Notes: a model not told the origin generated them from the sequence alone. Numbered from the stretch's first letter, positions 9,108 to 19,442 are shown. The stretch is DNA of 64,000 nucleotides from Treponema lecithinolyticum ATCC 700332 (GCA_000468055.1 KI260564.1:55827-119826), one strand, 5' to 3'. Program-made: numbers and translations.

Positions 9108-9467
9108 ATGTGCAAGGTGAGCAAAGGACAAACGGTATTTTCTTCGCAGCGTAAACCGCTTCTTTTTAAAATGACCAACCGTATTGTGTTGTTTTTATTT
9201 TCGTTTTCGCTGGTACTGTTTTGTTTTTATGCGGCAGGCAATATTCAGTTTTTTTTAGATAAAAATCAAAAGCTTTTGTTAAACGCAGTAAAAATCACAT
9301 CAATTCTTTTACTTTGTTTTTTAACAGCCGGCAGTGTGCAAATCCTATGGTATGCAACGCATACAAAACGTTTTATGCTGCGTTTTATTGCGCTCTATGT
9401 ACCGCTTTTTATTTTTGCTTTTGTACTGTTTGCGTTTGCCTTTGCCGTCGGCTTTTTTGCTAAATAG
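9108..9467 (+). CDS. small membrane protein of unknown function
   Basis: A 119-residue protein with three strong hydrophobic segments (about residues 25-48, 57-80 and 88-117) and a short basic N terminus. I do not recognise the family. AAGGG sits only two or three bases before the ATG, so an alternative start at the Met at residue 22 (MTNRIVLFLF) should be considered. It is divergent from the SPFH-like gene and lies upstream of aroH, which has its own promoter. Confidence 0.6.
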   Translation: MCKVSKGQTVFSSQRKPLLFKMTNRIVLFLFSFSLVLFCFYAAGNIQFFLDKNQKLLLNAVKITSILLLCFLTAGSVQILWYATHTKRFMLRFIALYVPLFIFAFVLFAFAFAVGFFAK

Positions 9468-9537
9468 CATATGCGTACGCTACCGTATGGCACCGTATGT
9501 TACCTTACCGGTAATGCTAAACATAACAAGAGGCGGA

Positions 9538-9566
9538 TTGACATACCGAATATGAGTTACTACACT
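9538..9566 (+). promoter_or_regulatory. promoter of aroH, predicted leaderless
   Basis: Consensus TTGACA (9538-9543), a 17-base spacer and TACACT (9561-9566). The -10 ends seven bases before the aroH ATG at 9574. There is no Shine-Dalgarno sequence in between. Confidence 0.65.
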
Positions 9567-9573
9567 TTTTAGT

Positions 9574-9936
9574 ATGAATAAAAAACGCTTATACGGCATT
9601 CGGGGTGCCGTACATACGCTAAACAAAGCCGATGCGCTGCAAAAAGCGGTTACCGATTTAATGACGCGCTTGTTTACCGAAAATTCGCTCAACGAAGACG
9701 ATATCGTATCCGTACAGTTTACCCTTACCCAAGACTTGGACTGTTTAAATCCTGCGCAAGCTGTCCGTCAAGCCGGAATGTGTACATCGGCACCTTTGTT
9801 TTGCGCGCAAGAACCGCACATAAAAGGAGGGCGCACGGGCATTATCCGCGTTTTGGTGAGCGCGTATTTGGAAAACAAACCGGTACATGTATATACCGGC
9901 GGCGCCGAAAGTTTACGCCCTGATTTTGCGCGCTAA
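9574..9936 (+). CDS. aroH: chorismate mutase, monofunctional AroH class
   Basis: A 120-residue protein matching the Bacillus-type AroH fold, not the helical AroQ fold. Recognisable blocks are GIRGA (residues 8-12, active-site Arg), the DDIVSVQFTLTQDLD segment near 62-76, PAQAVRQAG (second Arg), the Glu in CAQEP, and IIRVLV near the end. It turns chorismate into prephenate for Phe and Tyr synthesis. It stands alone here with no other aromatic-pathway gene beside it. The ATG at 9574 has no ribosome-binding site but sits seven bases after a good -10 box. Confidence 0.85.
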   Translation: MNKKRLYGIRGAVHTLNKADALQKAVTDLMTRLFTENSLNEDDIVSVQFTLTQDLDCLNPAQAVRQAGMCTSAPLFCAQEPHIKGGRTGIIRVLVSAYLENKPVHVYTGGAESLRPDFAR

Positions 9937-9994
9937 ACTAAAGCACGCAAAATTAAAGTGTACGGAATTAAAACGCACGGAAAGTACAGGCTAC

Positions 9995-10023
9995 TTGACG
10001 CTTTTTGTATATTCGGCTATAGT
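9995..10023 (+). promoter_or_regulatory. promoter of the tRNA-Thr/tRNA-Tyr pair
   Basis: TTGACG (9995-10000), 17 bases, TATAGT (10018-10023). The first tRNA base is at 10040. This is close to consensus, as expected for stable RNA genes. Confidence 0.75.
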
Positions 10024-10039
10024 AGCACTCGTTCGTTAC

Positions 10040-10113
10040 GCCAACTTAGCTCAGCTGGCCAGAGCACGTGATTTGTAATCTCGGGGTCCAGGGTTCGAAT
10101 CCCTGAGTTGGCT
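10040..10113 (+). tRNA. tRNA-Thr (anticodon TGT)
   Basis: A 74-base cloverleaf. The acceptor GCCAACT (10040-10046) pairs with AGTTGGC (10106-10112), the T-arm is CAGGG-TTCGAAT-CCCTG, and the anticodon loop TTTGTAA gives TGT. The anticodon stem CGTGA/TCTCG contains one T-T mismatch at its middle pair. CCA is not encoded. Confidence 0.95.
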
Positions 10114-10174
10114 TGCCGGCTTTTGTCAGCAAGCGTACCCAATGAGATACGGCACGCAAGGCGCATACGGCAAT

Positions 10175-10256
10175 GGGGAGGTTCCCGAGCGGTCAAAGGG
10201 GGCAGACTGTAAATCTGTTGGCTCCGCCTTCGAAGGTTCGAATCCTTCTCTCCCCA
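10175..10256 (+). tRNA. tRNA-Tyr (anticodon GTA)
   Basis: An 82-base class II tRNA with a long variable arm. The acceptor GGGGAGG (10175-10181) pairs with TCTCCCC (10249-10255), including one G-T pair. The anticodon loop CTGTAAA gives GTA, and the T-arm is GAAGG-TTCGAAT-CCTTC. CCA is not encoded. It lies 61 bases after tRNA-Thr and is probably on the same transcript. Confidence 0.95.
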
Positions 10257-10288
10257 AACTATAAACACTACGAAGTCTTTTGAGCCGT

Positions 10289-10317
10289 TTGACAAAGCCG
10301 TACAAATGGTTTACTTT
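10289..10317 (+). promoter_or_regulatory. promoter of the MBL hydrolase gene, predicted leaderless
   Basis: Consensus TTGACA (10289-10294), a 17-base spacer and TACTTT (10312-10317). The ATG at 10325 follows seven bases after the -10, with no Shine-Dalgarno sequence. Confidence 0.6.
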
Positions 10318-10324
10318 TTTAAGT

Positions 10325-11263
10325 ATGAAAATACGTTTTTGGGGTGTGCGCGGTTCTGTTCCGGCTCCTCTTTCGGCAGCACAAATACAATCTAAAATAT
10401 CAGCCGCCGTTGCGCAAATTTCAATAGACGATCTTCGCAGCGAAGACACACGCCAAAGTTTTTTAGCAAAACTTCCCGAACATTTGTACGGTACGGTCGG
10501 CTCAAATACTGCGTGCATAGAAATTGAAAATGCCGAACACGATCGCATTATTTTTGATGCGGGAACAGGTATACGTTTGTGCGGAAAACAATATAAAAAC
10601 AACTTAAAGGCAAATTACCATATTTTATTTTCGCATTTTCACTGGGACCATATCCAAGGTTTGCCTTTTTTTGATCCCGTATACTGTAAAAACAGCACGC
10701 TGCACTTGTATTCGGCATATCCGGATATGAAAAACTACCTCAGCGCACAAATGACAAATCCGTATTTTCCCGTCCGCTTTGACGATTTAAAAGCGCACAT
10801 CGAATGGCATCATATTTGCGACGGCAAACCGTTTGCTATCGGAAGTGCCAGCATCGTATCAAAAAAAATGTTTCATCCGGGAGACTCGCATGCATACGCA
10901 GTTTTTGAAAACGGTAAACGTTTTATTTATGCAACCGATGTGGAATTGCGCCAAAGCGATTTTGAATGCACCGAAGAAAATACCGCTTTTTTTAAAAACG
11001 CCGATGTTATGGTGTGCGATGCTCAGTACACGGTAGAAGAAAGCGTTCACAAAGAAGGGTGGGGACATTCGGTTTTTTGTTACGCTGTAGACTTTGCTGT
11101 GTTTTGGAATATAAAGCATTTGTATTTGTTTCATCACGAACCGGAATATGACGACAAAAAAATATACGGTATATTGCAATCGGCGCGTTGGTATGCCGAT
11201 TATATGTATGCGGGGAAAGTAGCGGTACACTTGGCAACCGAAGGTGCGGAACTGGATTTATGA
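10325..11263 (+). CDS. MBL-fold metal-dependent hydrolase
   Basis: A 312-residue metallo-beta-lactamase-fold enzyme beginning MKIRFWGVRGSVP, a signature of a family related to PhnP-type and cyclic-nucleotide phosphodiesterases. The metal motif SHFHWDH lies at about residue 100. Further ligands are the His in FHPGDSHA, the Asp in YATDVE and the His in FHHEPEYDD. The substrate cannot be read from the sequence. An in-frame ATG at 10280 was rejected because it lies upstream of the promoter and the family start is at 10325. Its stop overlaps the next ATG. Confidence 0.85.
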   Translation: MKIRFWGVRGSVPAPLSAAQIQSKISAAVAQISIDDLRSEDTRQSFLAKLPEHLYGTVGSNTACIEIENAEHDRIIFDAGTGIRLCGKQYKNNLKANYHILFSHFHWDHIQGLPFFDPVYCKNSTLHLYSAYPDMKNYLSAQMTNPYFPVRFDDLKAHIEWHHICDGKPFAIGSASIVSKKMFHPGDSHAYAVFENGKRFIYATDVELRQSDFECTEENTAFFKNADVMVCDAQYTVEESVHKEGWGHSVFCYAVDFAVFWNIKHLYLFHHEPEYDDKKIYGILQSARWYADYMYAGKVAVHLATEGAELDL

Positions 11264-11451
11264 GCGCTGACAGTTGTGACTTTTGCGAATACCGCTTTTC
11301 GCTGCAAGAAATCAGAATTCTGCTGTCGTTTATGCGGGAACACGAAGATGTATTGCCGAACCAATTACAAAATTTTTTTTCAACGCTTGAATCTTTTGTA
11401 TACAATGCTATGACTATAGAAGAGGCTGAAAGATTTTTTTATGAAAAATAA
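11260..11451 (+). CDS. small conserved-looking protein of unknown function
   Basis: A 63-residue acidic protein beginning MSADSCDFCEYRFS, with a single CxxC pair and then predicted helices. The start at 11260 overlaps the previous stop as ATGA, and its end overlaps mltG by 11 bases, so it is coupled on both sides. An earlier in-frame ATG at 11188 lies well inside the MBL gene and is unlikely. One CxxC is too little for a full zinc site in a monomer. I do not recognise the family. Confidence 0.7.
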   Translation: MSADSCDFCEYRFSLQEIRILLSFMREHEDVLPNQLQNFFSTLESFVYNAMTIEEAERFFYEK

Positions 11452-12523
11452 ACTGTCTGCGCTGCACATTGTCGCGCTAGTATCGGCGCCGGTTTTACTA
11501 TCTGCCGCAGCCGTGTGCATATTGTGTTTTTTTATTCCAAAAATGCCGTTTGCAAATGCATCCGCTGCGCCGGAGTACCGCATACAAGCGGCAAGCGGTA
11601 CAACGATGTACGCCGTTGGAAAAGAACTGAAAAAAAACGGCATTATCCGCTCATCACGTTTTTTTTATTTGTATGCGCGGCTGCACCGTACCAATTTAAA
11701 GGCAGGCATATATAAAGTAAATTCTGCAATGTCGATAAGCGAAATTTGCGCTTTATTGAATTCAGGAAAACAAGAATACATAAGCGTTGCGATTGCAGAA
11801 GGTTTAACGTTAAATAAAACAGCCGCGCTTCTTGAAGCAAAAGGCGTAACAAACGCACAAGAGTTTAAAAAGGCGGCGCAGGACCCTTCACTTTTAAAAA
11901 AATTTAACATAAGCGCAGCTTCTTTTGAAGGTTACTTGTTTCCCGATACGTATAATTTCGACCCGCTTATGAAGCCGGAAAAAGTTATAGATATTTTGGT
12001 ACATACGTTTTTTTCAAAAATTGCGGACATTAGCGAATTAAAAGGCAAAACACCGGAAGAATTGCATAAAGTCGTTATTTTAGCTTCCATTGTGGAGCGT
12101 GAATACCGCGTAAAAGAAGAAGCTGCGCTTATTGCAAGCGTATTTACCAACCGCCTTAAAGACAACATCGGTTTGTACTCATGCGCTACCGTAGAATACA
12201 TTTTAACCGAATTGCAAGGCAAAGCGCACCCAGAGCTTATAAAAATCGAAGACACTAAAATAGACAACCCCTACAATACCTATAAATGGGCGGGCTTACC
12301 GCCCGGACCTATTTCCAATCCGGGACTGACCGCTTTAAAAGCCGCCGCCGCGCCGCCTCAAACCGGTTATTATTATTTTAGGCTTACCGATGCCCAAAAA
12401 GGCACCCATTCGTTTAGTGCCGATTTCGGCAATCATAAAAAAGCCGGTACGGATATACTTGGTGCTTCCGGCACTATCCGTACCAAAAAAGCTGCCGGTT
12501 CGGTTCAAGATGTTCAAAAATAG
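11441..12523 (+). CDS. mltG: endolytic transglycosylase MltG (YceG-like)
   Basis: A 360-residue inner-membrane protein with one N-terminal helix (about residues 8-30) and a YceG-like domain. Key blocks are GYLFPDTYNF near residue 165, ASIVEREYRVKEEA near 207 with the catalytic Glu, and GLPPGPISNPGLTALKAA near the end. MltG cuts nascent glycan strands and sets their length, so it fits with the nearby elongation genes mreBCD, mrdA and rodA. The tail after residue 330 is Lys/Gly/Ser-rich. The start overlaps the end of the small upstream gene. Confidence 0.92.
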   Translation: MKNKLSALHIVALVSAPVLLSAAAVCILCFFIPKMPFANASAAPEYRIQAASGTTMYAVGKELKKNGIIRSSRFFYLYARLHRTNLKAGIYKVNSAMSISEICALLNSGKQEYISVAIAEGLTLNKTAALLEAKGVTNAQEFKKAAQDPSLLKKFNISAASFEGYLFPDTYNFDPLMKPEKVIDILVHTFFSKIADISELKGKTPEELHKVVILASIVEREYRVKEEAALIASVFTNRLKDNIGLYSCATVEYILTELQGKAHPELIKIEDTKIDNPYNTYKWAGLPPGPISNPGLTALKAAAAPPQTGYYYFRLTDAQKGTHSFSADFGNHKKAGTDILGASGTIRTKKAAGSVQDVQK

Positions 12524-12535
12524 GGACAGCAACGT

Positions 12536-14332
12536 ATGTCTAAAATTACTGCTGAAACCATAGACGAAATCAACAGCCGCACCGACATTGTTGCGCTGGT
12601 AAACGAATACGTCCGTTTGGAGCGTAGAGCAAACGGATGGTGGGGCTGCTGTCCCTTTCACAACGAAAAAACTCCTTCGTTTAGCGTCAGTGCCGAGCGC
12701 AAAATGTATCACTGCTTCGGATGCGGCGCAGGCGGCGGCCTTATCAACTTTTACATGGAAATGGAAAAAGTCAGCTTTGCCGAAGCGCTTATCGCTTTGG
12801 CACGCAAAAGCGGAGTTGAAATACGCTACGAAACGGGAAGCGAGCCGGTTCAAAGCGAGCGCGACAGTCAAAAAGAGCAGTACATCGACTTATACGGAAG
12901 AGTCGCCGGTACATATCACTTTTTTTTAACCGAAACCGACATGGGAAAAAGCGTTTTGGACTATCTTGAAAAGCGGGGGGTTTCGCGCAAAAGCATAACG
13001 GAATTTCAACTCGGTTATGCTCCGCAAGACCGCTATTGGCTTAAAAAGTTTTTGCGCGAAAAAAATTACAGCGACGCTTTTCTTGAATCTTCCGGTTTGT
13101 TTTCAAAAAAATATCCGGACGTATCTTTTTTTTCAAACCGTTTGATATTCCCCATTTGCGACCGGCGCAGCAGGGTAATCGCATTCGGCGGACGTATTTT
13201 GCAAGGAGACGGTCCCAAATACCTTAATTCCGGCGAATCGGTTCAATACAAAAAAGGCGAAACCCTTTATGCCTTTAACCTTGCAAAACAGCACATACGC
13301 ACGGCAAAATCGGTTATTTTGTGCGAAGGGTATATGGACGTTATTGCTTACCATCAAGCCGGCATACAAACGGCGGTAGCCCCGCTGGGAACTGCTCTTA
13401 CCCAAGAGCAAGTACGTGTACTGCGCTCATTTGCAGATACTTTTTATTTATCGTTTGATTCGGATGAAGCGGGGCAAAAAGCGACGTATAAAGCCATACT
13501 TTTGTGCCGCAAAAACAATGTATCGGTAAAAGTTATTTCACTGGACGAAGGCAAAGACCCTGCAGAAATTCTTTTGAATTCCGGAGCTGAAACATTGACT
13601 AAGCACGTCGAAAATGCTATATTAGATAGTGATTTTTTGTTATCCGTGCTTATGCATCGTTATCCGGCACATACACCGGAAGGCAAAACAAATATATGTT
13701 TGGCTTTTTTTCCGTATTTGGATGCGCTGCAGTCGGACGTACACAGAGAATCCTGCTTCGAGCAGTTATGTCAGGCATTGCAGCTAAAACCGGAAGCGGT
13801 GCGAGCGGATTACGAAAACCGTGAAGCCGCGCGGGAACGGCTGGAGGAAAGATCGGCGGATAATCGACAGCGTTTGAACAAAGGATTTAAGCCGAATGCC
13901 GAAGTGCGCTCAGTGCTTGCCGTTGTTGCAAATCCGGATTATTTTACCCTTATGCGATCCTCTCTTACTGCCGATGATTTTGACGATGCACTTGCGCGCG
14001 ATATGTTTATCACGCTTGAAGAATGCTTTAGAGAAGATGCGGTCAGTTCAGACAGCATACTCAAACGGTGCAGCGAACAAGTGCGCGCTATGGTGGCAAA
14101 AGCCGTTACTTCCGGCGAATTCGAATTGAATTCGCGCAAAACGGTAGACGACGGCATACGTTTGGTGCGTACAAATGCTTTGCGCCGCAAACGCGATTCG
14201 GTTGTAAACCGTATCCGCTGTTTACAAAATGCGCGTCAAGAAGACGCTGCAACGCAAAACGAACTGAACACATTGTTAAACGAAAAAATGAACATAGATT
14301 CCGAATTACAGCGGTTAAAGGACACGCATTGA
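12536..14332 (+). CDS. dnaG: DNA primase
   Basis: A 598-residue primase. The CHC2 zinc finger is C39-x2-H42-x17-C60-x2-C63. The TOPRIM domain follows, with [17 protein letters not shown] and the DSDEAGQKA acidic motif. The C-terminal helicase-binding part is weakly conserved. DnaG makes RNA primers for replication. It sits one base upstream of rpoD in overlapping fashion (the final A of TGA is the A of ATG), a short form of the classical macromolecular-synthesis operon without rpsU. Confidence 0.96.
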   Translation: MSKITAETIDEINSRTDIVALVNEYVRLERRANGWWGCCPFHNEKTPSFSVSAERKMYHCFGCGAGGGLINFYMEMEKVSFAEALIALARKSGVEIRYETGSEPVQSERDSQKEQYIDLYGRVAGTYHFFLTETDMGKSVLDYLEKRGVSRKSITEFQLGYAPQDRYWLKKFLREKNYSDAFLESSGLFSKKYPDVSFFSNRLIFPICDRRSRVIAFGGRILQGDGPKYLNSGESVQYKKGETLYAFNLAKQHIRTAKSVILCEGYMDVIAYHQAGIQTAVAPLGTALTQEQVRVLRSFADTFYLSFDSDEAGQKATYKAILLCRKNNVSVKVISLDEGKDPAEILLNSGAETLTKHVENAILDSDFLLSVLMHRYPAHTPEGKTNICLAFFPYLDALQSDVHRESCFEQLCQALQLKPEAVRADYENREAARERLEERSADNRQRLNKGFKPNAEVRSVLAVVANPDYFTLMRSSLTADDFDDALARDMFITLEECFREDAVSSDSILKRCSEQVRAMVAKAVTSGEFELNSRKTVDDGIRLVRTNALRRKRDSVVNRIRCLQNARQEDAATQNELNTLLNEKMNIDSELQRLKDTH

Positions 14333-16110
14333 TGGCTGAGCAAGATAAGGAACTGGATCCTGCAGTACTAAAACTTATTGAACACGGAAAAATAAAGCAA
14401 ATAATCTCTTGGAATGATGTAAGCGATTTTCTTCCTCAAGAGTTGATTATTTCCGACAAGATGGAAGAAATTCTTGTTTTATTGGCAAAAAACAACATTC
14501 AATTGATTGAAGATACGCCTGAGGAAGCTGAAGAAGATGCGGAAGAAATAATCGAAGAAGAAGCCGGAACCGAAGAAATAAAAATAGACGACAGCGACCG
14601 CAAACACTTGGTAAATAACGAAAAAGATTCCGGAACCGACGATCCTATCCGTTTATACTTACGCGAAATAGGTAAAGAGCACTTGCTGACGGCGGAGCAG
14701 GAAGTTCAGCTTTCAAAAAAAATGGAAGACGGTGAAAATATTATAAAAAACGTTATAAAACATTCGGGAATGATGATACCCGAATTTTATCTTATTGCAC
14801 AAAAAGCCTATACGCGTATCGATTTGTCCGAAAGCGGCAGACCGCGCAAAGAAATAAACGAAGAAATGGCGGAAAAACGCCGCTTGCGCGCCGCGTACGG
14901 CGAATATTTAAAACCGATATTGCCGGATATGCGGCAGTATATTTCGCTCAAAAAGCAGTTGTACGAAGCCGATCAAACAAAAAATATTTTTGAAGACGAA
15001 GAACTTTTACAGTTGCGCAAAAAAATCGTACCGCAGCTGCAAAAAGCTGATATTCAATCCGAAGAAATAGAGCGTTTTTCCGACCGCTTTATAGACGCAA
15101 CGTTTAGAATCCGCGAATACCGCCACCGGCAAGAGCGCAAAGCAAAAGATTTGCGCATAAGCGAATACGGTCAATTACGCAGTTTGGGAAAAAAAGTAGC
15201 TATAAAATCGGAGCGCATAAAACTGGAACAGGAATTGGGAATGAGCGCCGATGAAATCCGCGATATTTATACCCAAATTCAAAAAATCGACCGTAAATTG
15301 CGCCGTCTCGAATATGAGTTTGAAGACAATGTACAAGATATTATGACTATGGCGCAGGAAATAGACGCGGGGCGCAAAATGATGGAAGAGGCTAAAAACC
15401 GCCTTATTAATGCCAATTTGCGCTTAGTTGTTTCCATTGCCAAAAAATATACCAACCGCGGTTTACAACTGTTCGATTTAATACAAGAAGGCAACATCGG
15501 GCTTATTAAAGCTGTAGAAAAATTTGAATACCGCAAAGGCTATAAATTTTCAACATACGCTACGTGGTGGATACGCCAAGCGATTACCCGAAGCATATCC
15601 GACCAAGCGCGAACCATCCGTGTGCCTGTTCACATGATAGAACAAATCAACAAAGTAGTGCGCGAATCGCGCCAGCTTATGCAGCGTTTGGGACGCGAGC
15701 CGAGCGACGATGAAATAGCCAATCAACTCGGTTGGCAAGTCACCCGGGTTAAACAGGTAAAAAACGTTGCCCGCGAGCCTATTTCGCTTGAAACACCTAT
15801 CGGCGAAGAAGAAGATTCGCTTTTGGGTGATTTTATTGAAGACAAAGAAGTGGAAAATCCTGCAACTAAAACGGCGTACACGCTGCTCCAAGAGCAAGTG
15901 CAAGGAGTTTTGTCTACGCTGCCGCCGCGCGAACAAGAAGTTTTAAAAATGCGTTTCGGTTTGGACGACGGATATTCGCTCACATTGGAAGAAGTCGGTT
16001 TGTACTTTAACGTAACGCGCGAGCGTATCCGCCAAATAGAAGCAAAAGCCTTGCGCCGGCTTCGCCATCCGCGCCGTTCAAGCGGTTTGCGCGATTATAT
16101 AGACATTTAA
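14332..16110 (+). CDS. rpoD: housekeeping RNA polymerase sigma factor (sigma70)
   Basis: A 592-residue group 1 sigma factor. Region 1.1 is at about residues 8-60, followed by a very acidic linker (about 62-85). Region 1.2 begins [13 protein letters not shown]. Region 2 contains [26 protein letters not shown] and the -10-binding helix [12 protein letters not shown]. Region 4 has the [23 protein letters not shown] near the end. The first ATG that makes sense is at 14332, sharing a base with the dnaG stop; upstream in-frame codons lie inside dnaG. The intact regions 2 and 4 support reading TTGACA/TATAAT-like promoters in this window. Confidence 0.97.
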   Translation: MAEQDKELDPAVLKLIEHGKIKQIISWNDVSDFLPQELIISDKMEEILVLLAKNNIQLIEDTPEEAEEDAEEIIEEEAGTEEIKIDDSDRKHLVNNEKDSGTDDPIRLYLREIGKEHLLTAEQEVQLSKKMEDGENIIKNVIKHSGMMIPEFYLIAQKAYTRIDLSESGRPRKEINEEMAEKRRLRAAYGEYLKPILPDMRQYISLKKQLYEADQTKNIFEDEELLQLRKKIVPQLQKADIQSEEIERFSDRFIDATFRIREYRHRQERKAKDLRISEYGQLRSLGKKVAIKSERIKLEQELGMSADEIRDIYTQIQKIDRKLRRLEYEFEDNVQDIMTMAQEIDAGRKMMEEAKNRLINANLRLVVSIAKKYTNRGLQLFDLIQEGNIGLIKAVEKFEYRKGYKFSTYATWWIRQAITRSISDQARTIRVPVHMIEQINKVVRESRQLMQRLGREPSDDEIANQLGWQVTRVKQVKNVAREPISLETPIGEEEDSLLGDFIEDKEVENPATKTAYTLLQEQVQGVLSTLPPREQEVLKMRFGLDDGYSLTLEEVGLYFNVTRERIRQIEAKALRRLRHPRRSSGLRDYIDI

Positions 16111-16150
16111 GCGATAATGGTATATAAAATATAAGAGGTACAAAAGACAG

Positions 16151-17014
16151 ATGACAGAGATTTTCGACAAACTAAAAAAATTACAAGATATTTTAGCCGA
16201 AAAATATGCTATCGAGCGTGAAATCGAAGAATCGCCGAAAAAACTTTCGGCGCAAGACGAACTTTTAGCGCGCTTAAAAAAAGAATTTATCGAAAAAAAT
16301 ACCGAATATGAAAGTGTGCGCACAAAAATAGTACAGTTAAAATCGGAATTGGCGGAAGCCGAAGCTGCCCGCGAGCGCGGCGAAAAAGGCATGGATGCCA
16401 TTACCACACACCGCGAGTACGAAGCGCTTGATAAAGAAATCCGCGACGCTACCGAAGCCGAACAAAATACACGCAAAGAACTGCAAAAACAAGAAAAAAT
16501 CCTTGCCGAAATGAACGAAAACTTAAAACAAGATGAACAGCTGATTGCCGGGCAAGAAGAGGAATTGAATTCGGGTAAAGCTTCGCTGAATAAAGAAATA
16601 GCCGGCATGAAAAAACAATTGGAAAAGTTAAGCAAACAAGAGGCAAAAGTTGTTCCCGGCATAGATGCAGAAATTATTTTTAAATTCGAACGTATTATAA
16701 AAAGCAAAAACACGGGAATTGTTGCCGTTAAAGGCAACGTATGCGACGGCTGCCACATGATTTTGCCGGCTCAGTTTGCCAACGATGTACACAACGGCGA
16801 AAGCATTACTTTTTGCCCGTACTGCAGCCGCATTTTATACTATCAAGAAGCCGAGGACGGCGAAAACGAATACTTCCAGCTGGATGATACCGGAAGCCTT
16901 GCCGACTTTGAAGACGATTTTGATGATGAAAACGCAGAGGATGATGAGGACGCGGATACCGTACAAGCAAGTGCGGACCGCGAAGAATTAAAAGATTTGG
17001 GTTACGAAGAATAA
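16151..17014 (+). CDS. coiled-coil protein with C4-type zinc ribbon
   Basis: A 287-residue protein. Residues about 1-185 form a long Glu/Lys-rich coiled coil. Residues about 197-235 hold a zinc ribbon with two CxxC pairs (VCDGC and FCPYC), as in the widespread zf-RING_7 family. The last 45 residues are almost all Asp/Glu, an extension not typical of the family. Members are often predicted to bind nucleic acid, but no activity is established. AAGAGG precedes the ATG. Its stop is only a few bases from the RNase P RNA. Confidence 0.88.
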   Translation: MTEIFDKLKKLQDILAEKYAIEREIEESPKKLSAQDELLARLKKEFIEKNTEYESVRTKIVQLKSELAEAEAARERGEKGMDAITTHREYEALDKEIRDATEAEQNTRKELQKQEKILAEMNENLKQDEQLIAGQEEELNSGKASLNKEIAGMKKQLEKLSKQEAKVVPGIDAEIIFKFERIIKSKNTGIVAVKGNVCDGCHMILPAQFANDVHNGESITFCPYCSRILYYQEAEDGENEYFQLDDTGSLADFEDDFDDENAEDDEDADTVQASADREELKDLGYEE

Positions 17015-17019
17015 TTTTT

Positions 17020-17382
17020 GGAAGAGATGTAACCGCCGTTACAGCCGCTTTTCGGTTGTGACTGAGGAAAGTCCGGGCTCCTTCGGAAAGGATGCCGGCT
17101 AACGGCCGGGGCAGCTGAATAAGCTGTACAGACAGCGCAACAGAAAACAAACCGCCTGCTGTGCAGGCAAGGGTGAAAAGGCGGGGTAAAAGCCCACCGG
17201 GTATTCGGTAACGGATACCGCAGTGCAAGCCTCATTCGGAGCAAGGTCAAGCAGTAACTGATTATTCCGAATCGATAGTTACGGGTAGACCGCTGGAGAC
17301 ACGGAGCAATTCGTGTTCAAGATAGATGGTTACGGCAATCCGTTTTTAAGGATTGTTTACAGAATCCGGCTTATTCTCTTCC
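17020..17382 (+). ncRNA. rnpB: RNase P RNA, bacterial type A
   Basis: About 363 bases with the RNase P core. The first bases GGAAGAG pair with the last bases CTCTTCC to close P1. The universal 5' element around GAGGAAAGTCCGGGC (17065-17079) is matched by ACAGAATCCGGCTTAT near the 3' end (17360-17375), forming P4. A TAAAAGCCCACCG segment and GGGTAGACC are also typical. P1 is followed by ATTTTTTA, which probably serves as the terminator. RNase P cuts the 5' leaders of tRNA precursors. It lies between the zinc-ribbon gene and the TPR gene on the same strand. Confidence 0.95.
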
Positions 17383-17404
17383 ATTTTTTAAGGGTACGGG
17401 AAGT

Positions 17405-18367
17405 ATGAAAAAAAGTTACAAATACAATACGGAATCTTTAAGTGCCAAACGTACCGTCGATATATTTCGTGTAATCGTTATACCTGCCGTATGCATTGCT
17501 TGCGCAGTTTGTCTTTTTTGGGCTTCGCGCTCGCTTGCAAAAACATTTACCCGCTCGCCCGTTTTAGTTAAATTAGAACAACAGTGGAATGCAAAAGACT
17601 ATCCGCAAGTATACACCCTTGCCGAAAATATTTTAGCCGATAACCCTTTCCACAACCTTGCGCTGACATACCGCGGGTATGCCGCTTTTTATCTTGCGCT
17701 GTCTCAAACCGACCCCCTGCAAGCGCAGCTGTATATAGACAAAGCCGTTAATTCGCTGCGCCTTGCGCTCTTTAATGCAAAAAAAAAGACAAAACCGCAA
17801 ATACAATACATGCTCGGAAAAACTTACTTTTATAAAAATCTTTTATCTGCATACCATTATTATGCCGACTTAACCGTACGTTATTTAACCGAAGCTTTAG
17901 CTTCCGGATATAGTGCACGCGATATATACGAATACTTAGGTCTCAGCTATGCCGATTTAAATATGACAAACGAAAGTATAGCCGCATTTACCGAAGCTCT
18001 TGCTCTCAACGATTCGGACACGCTGCTTTTGGCAATCGCCCGCCAATATTATAAAAACGGACAAAACGAAGCTGCAAAACCGTATTTGTTTCGCATAAAA
18101 AACACCAGTACGGATGAATTGTTTGTGCTTACTTGTTCGCAGCTTTTAGGCGACATTTACATCAGCGAAGGTAATTACGAAGAAGCCAAACACGAATTCG
18201 AAACTATTTTGGAAAAAGACCCCAACGCTGCAGATGCATACTACGGTTTGGGACTTATATACGAACAAGAAGGCGATATGATTAAAGCACGTGCACAGTG
18301 GCGTAAAGCGCTTAAAGCGCAAGTAAACCATGCCGGCGCTTTAAAAAAAATAGAAGCAAAAAAATAA
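17405..18367 (+). CDS. membrane-anchored TPR protein
   Basis: A 320-residue protein with one membrane helix at about residues 22-45 and tetratricopeptide repeats after it. The clearest repeats are the [20 protein letters not shown]-type unit near residue 175 and [18 protein letters not shown] and [20 protein letters not shown] in the last 70 residues. TPR proteins are scaffolds. Its place 13 bases before mreB suggests a link to the elongation machinery, which is inference. A GGG-rich Shine-Dalgarno-like sequence precedes the ATG. Confidence 0.85.
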   Translation: MKKSYKYNTESLSAKRTVDIFRVIVIPAVCIACAVCLFWASRSLAKTFTRSPVLVKLEQQWNAKDYPQVYTLAENILADNPFHNLALTYRGYAAFYLALSQTDPLQAQLYIDKAVNSLRLALFNAKKKTKPQIQYMLGKTYFYKNLLSAYHYYADLTVRYLTEALASGYSARDIYEYLGLSYADLNMTNESIAAFTEALALNDSDTLLLAIARQYYKNGQNEAAKPYLFRIKNTSTDELFVLTCSQLLGDIYISEGNYEEAKHEFETILEKDPNAADAYYGLGLIYEQEGDMIKARAQWRKALKAQVNHAGALKKIEAKK

Positions 18368-18380
18368 ATATGGAGGAATA

Positions 18381-19418
18381 ATGGGTTTCTTTGACAGATT
18401 TACAACAGATATCGGTATGGACTTAGGTACTTGTAATACATTGATTTACGTGCCGGGCAAGGGAATCGTAATAAACGAACCTTCGGTTGTTGCCGTTGAA
18501 CGCGGCACCAAGCGTATTGTCGCCGTAGGAGCTGAAGCAAAACGCATGCTGTGGAAAACTCCCGGAGACATTACCGCCATACGGCCGCTTGCCGACGGCG
18601 TTATTGCCGATATGGACAGTACCGAAAAAATGATACGGTATTTTGTATCAAGAATTATTCCCAAACATAGAATTATAAAATCTATCCGCATGAAAATCGG
18701 TATTCCTACGTGTATTACGGAAGTAGAAAGCCGTGCCGTTGTGGAAGCCGCTATGAAAGCCGGTGCAAAAGAAGTATCGGTCATTGAAGAATCGCGAGCT
18801 GCAGCCATAGGAGCCGGTATCCCCATTCACGAACCGGCGGGGCACATGGTATGCGATATCGGCGGCGGCACTACCGAAGTATCCGTAATTTCGCTTAACG
18901 GTATGGTTGTGTCCAATGCGATTAGAATAGGCGGTGATGAATTCGATGAAGCTATTATCCGTCACGTGCGCAGTGTGCACAGTTTGGTTATCGGTCAGCA
19001 AACGGCGGAACGACTTAAAATAGAAATCGGTAACGCTTCTCCCGAAAAAAATATAGAAAAAATGGAAATAAAAGGTACCGATGCAATTACCGGATTGCCG
19101 CGCCGCTTGGAAATAGATTCAATCGAAGTGCGCGAAGCGTTAAAAGAACCTACCAATCAAATTGTTGAAGAAATTAAACAAACTTTGGGTAAAACCCCGC
19201 CGGAACTTGCCGCGGATATAGTTGAGCGCGGTATTGTTATGACCGGCGGAGGCTCGCTTTTAAAAGGACTGTCCAAACTTATTTCAAAGGAAACCGGCGT
19301 TCCCGTTATTTTAGTGGAACATCCGCTCGAATGCGTTGCGGTTGGGGCAGGGCGCTCTTTTGAACTGTTTAGGGATATGTCGTCTGACCGCAGCATTTAC
19401 GACAGCCTTAATTCTTAA
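18381..19418 (+). CDS. mreB: rod-shape-determining protein MreB
   Basis: A 345-residue actin-like protein. It carries the phosphate-1 loop [15 protein letters not shown] near residue 14, the phosphate-2 block [15 protein letters not shown] near 158, and the adenosine-binding [11 protein letters not shown] near 283. MreB filaments guide side-wall peptidoglycan synthesis. TGGAGGA precedes the ATG at ideal spacing. First gene of the contiguous mreB-mreC-mreD-mrdA-rodA set. Confidence 0.97.
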   Translation: MGFFDRFTTDIGMDLGTCNTLIYVPGKGIVINEPSVVAVERGTKRIVAVGAEAKRMLWKTPGDITAIRPLADGVIADMDSTEKMIRYFVSRIIPKHRIIKSIRMKIGIPTCITEVESRAVVEAAMKAGAKEVSVIEESRAAAIGAGIPIHEPAGHMVCDIGGGTTEVSVISLNGMVVSNAIRIGGDEFDEAIIRHVRSVHSLVIGQQTAERLKIEIGNASPEKNIEKMEIKGTDAITGLPRRLEIDSIEVREALKEPTNQIVEEIKQTLGKTPPELAADIVERGIVMTGGGSLLKGLSKLISKETGVPVILVEHPLECVAVGAGRSFELFRDMSSDRSIYDSLNS

Positions 19419-19442
19419 ATACACTACTACGGACAGCATCTG

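Noticed and set aside
10017-10602. Minus-strand open frames across the two tRNAs and the MBL gene
   Set aside because: They are antisense to clear tRNAs and to a conserved enzyme, and look like no known protein.
14068-14331. N-terminal extension of rpoD by 88 residues
   Set aside because: It lies inside dnaG in another frame, and the family start [10 protein letters not shown] at 14332 shares its first base with the dnaG stop.
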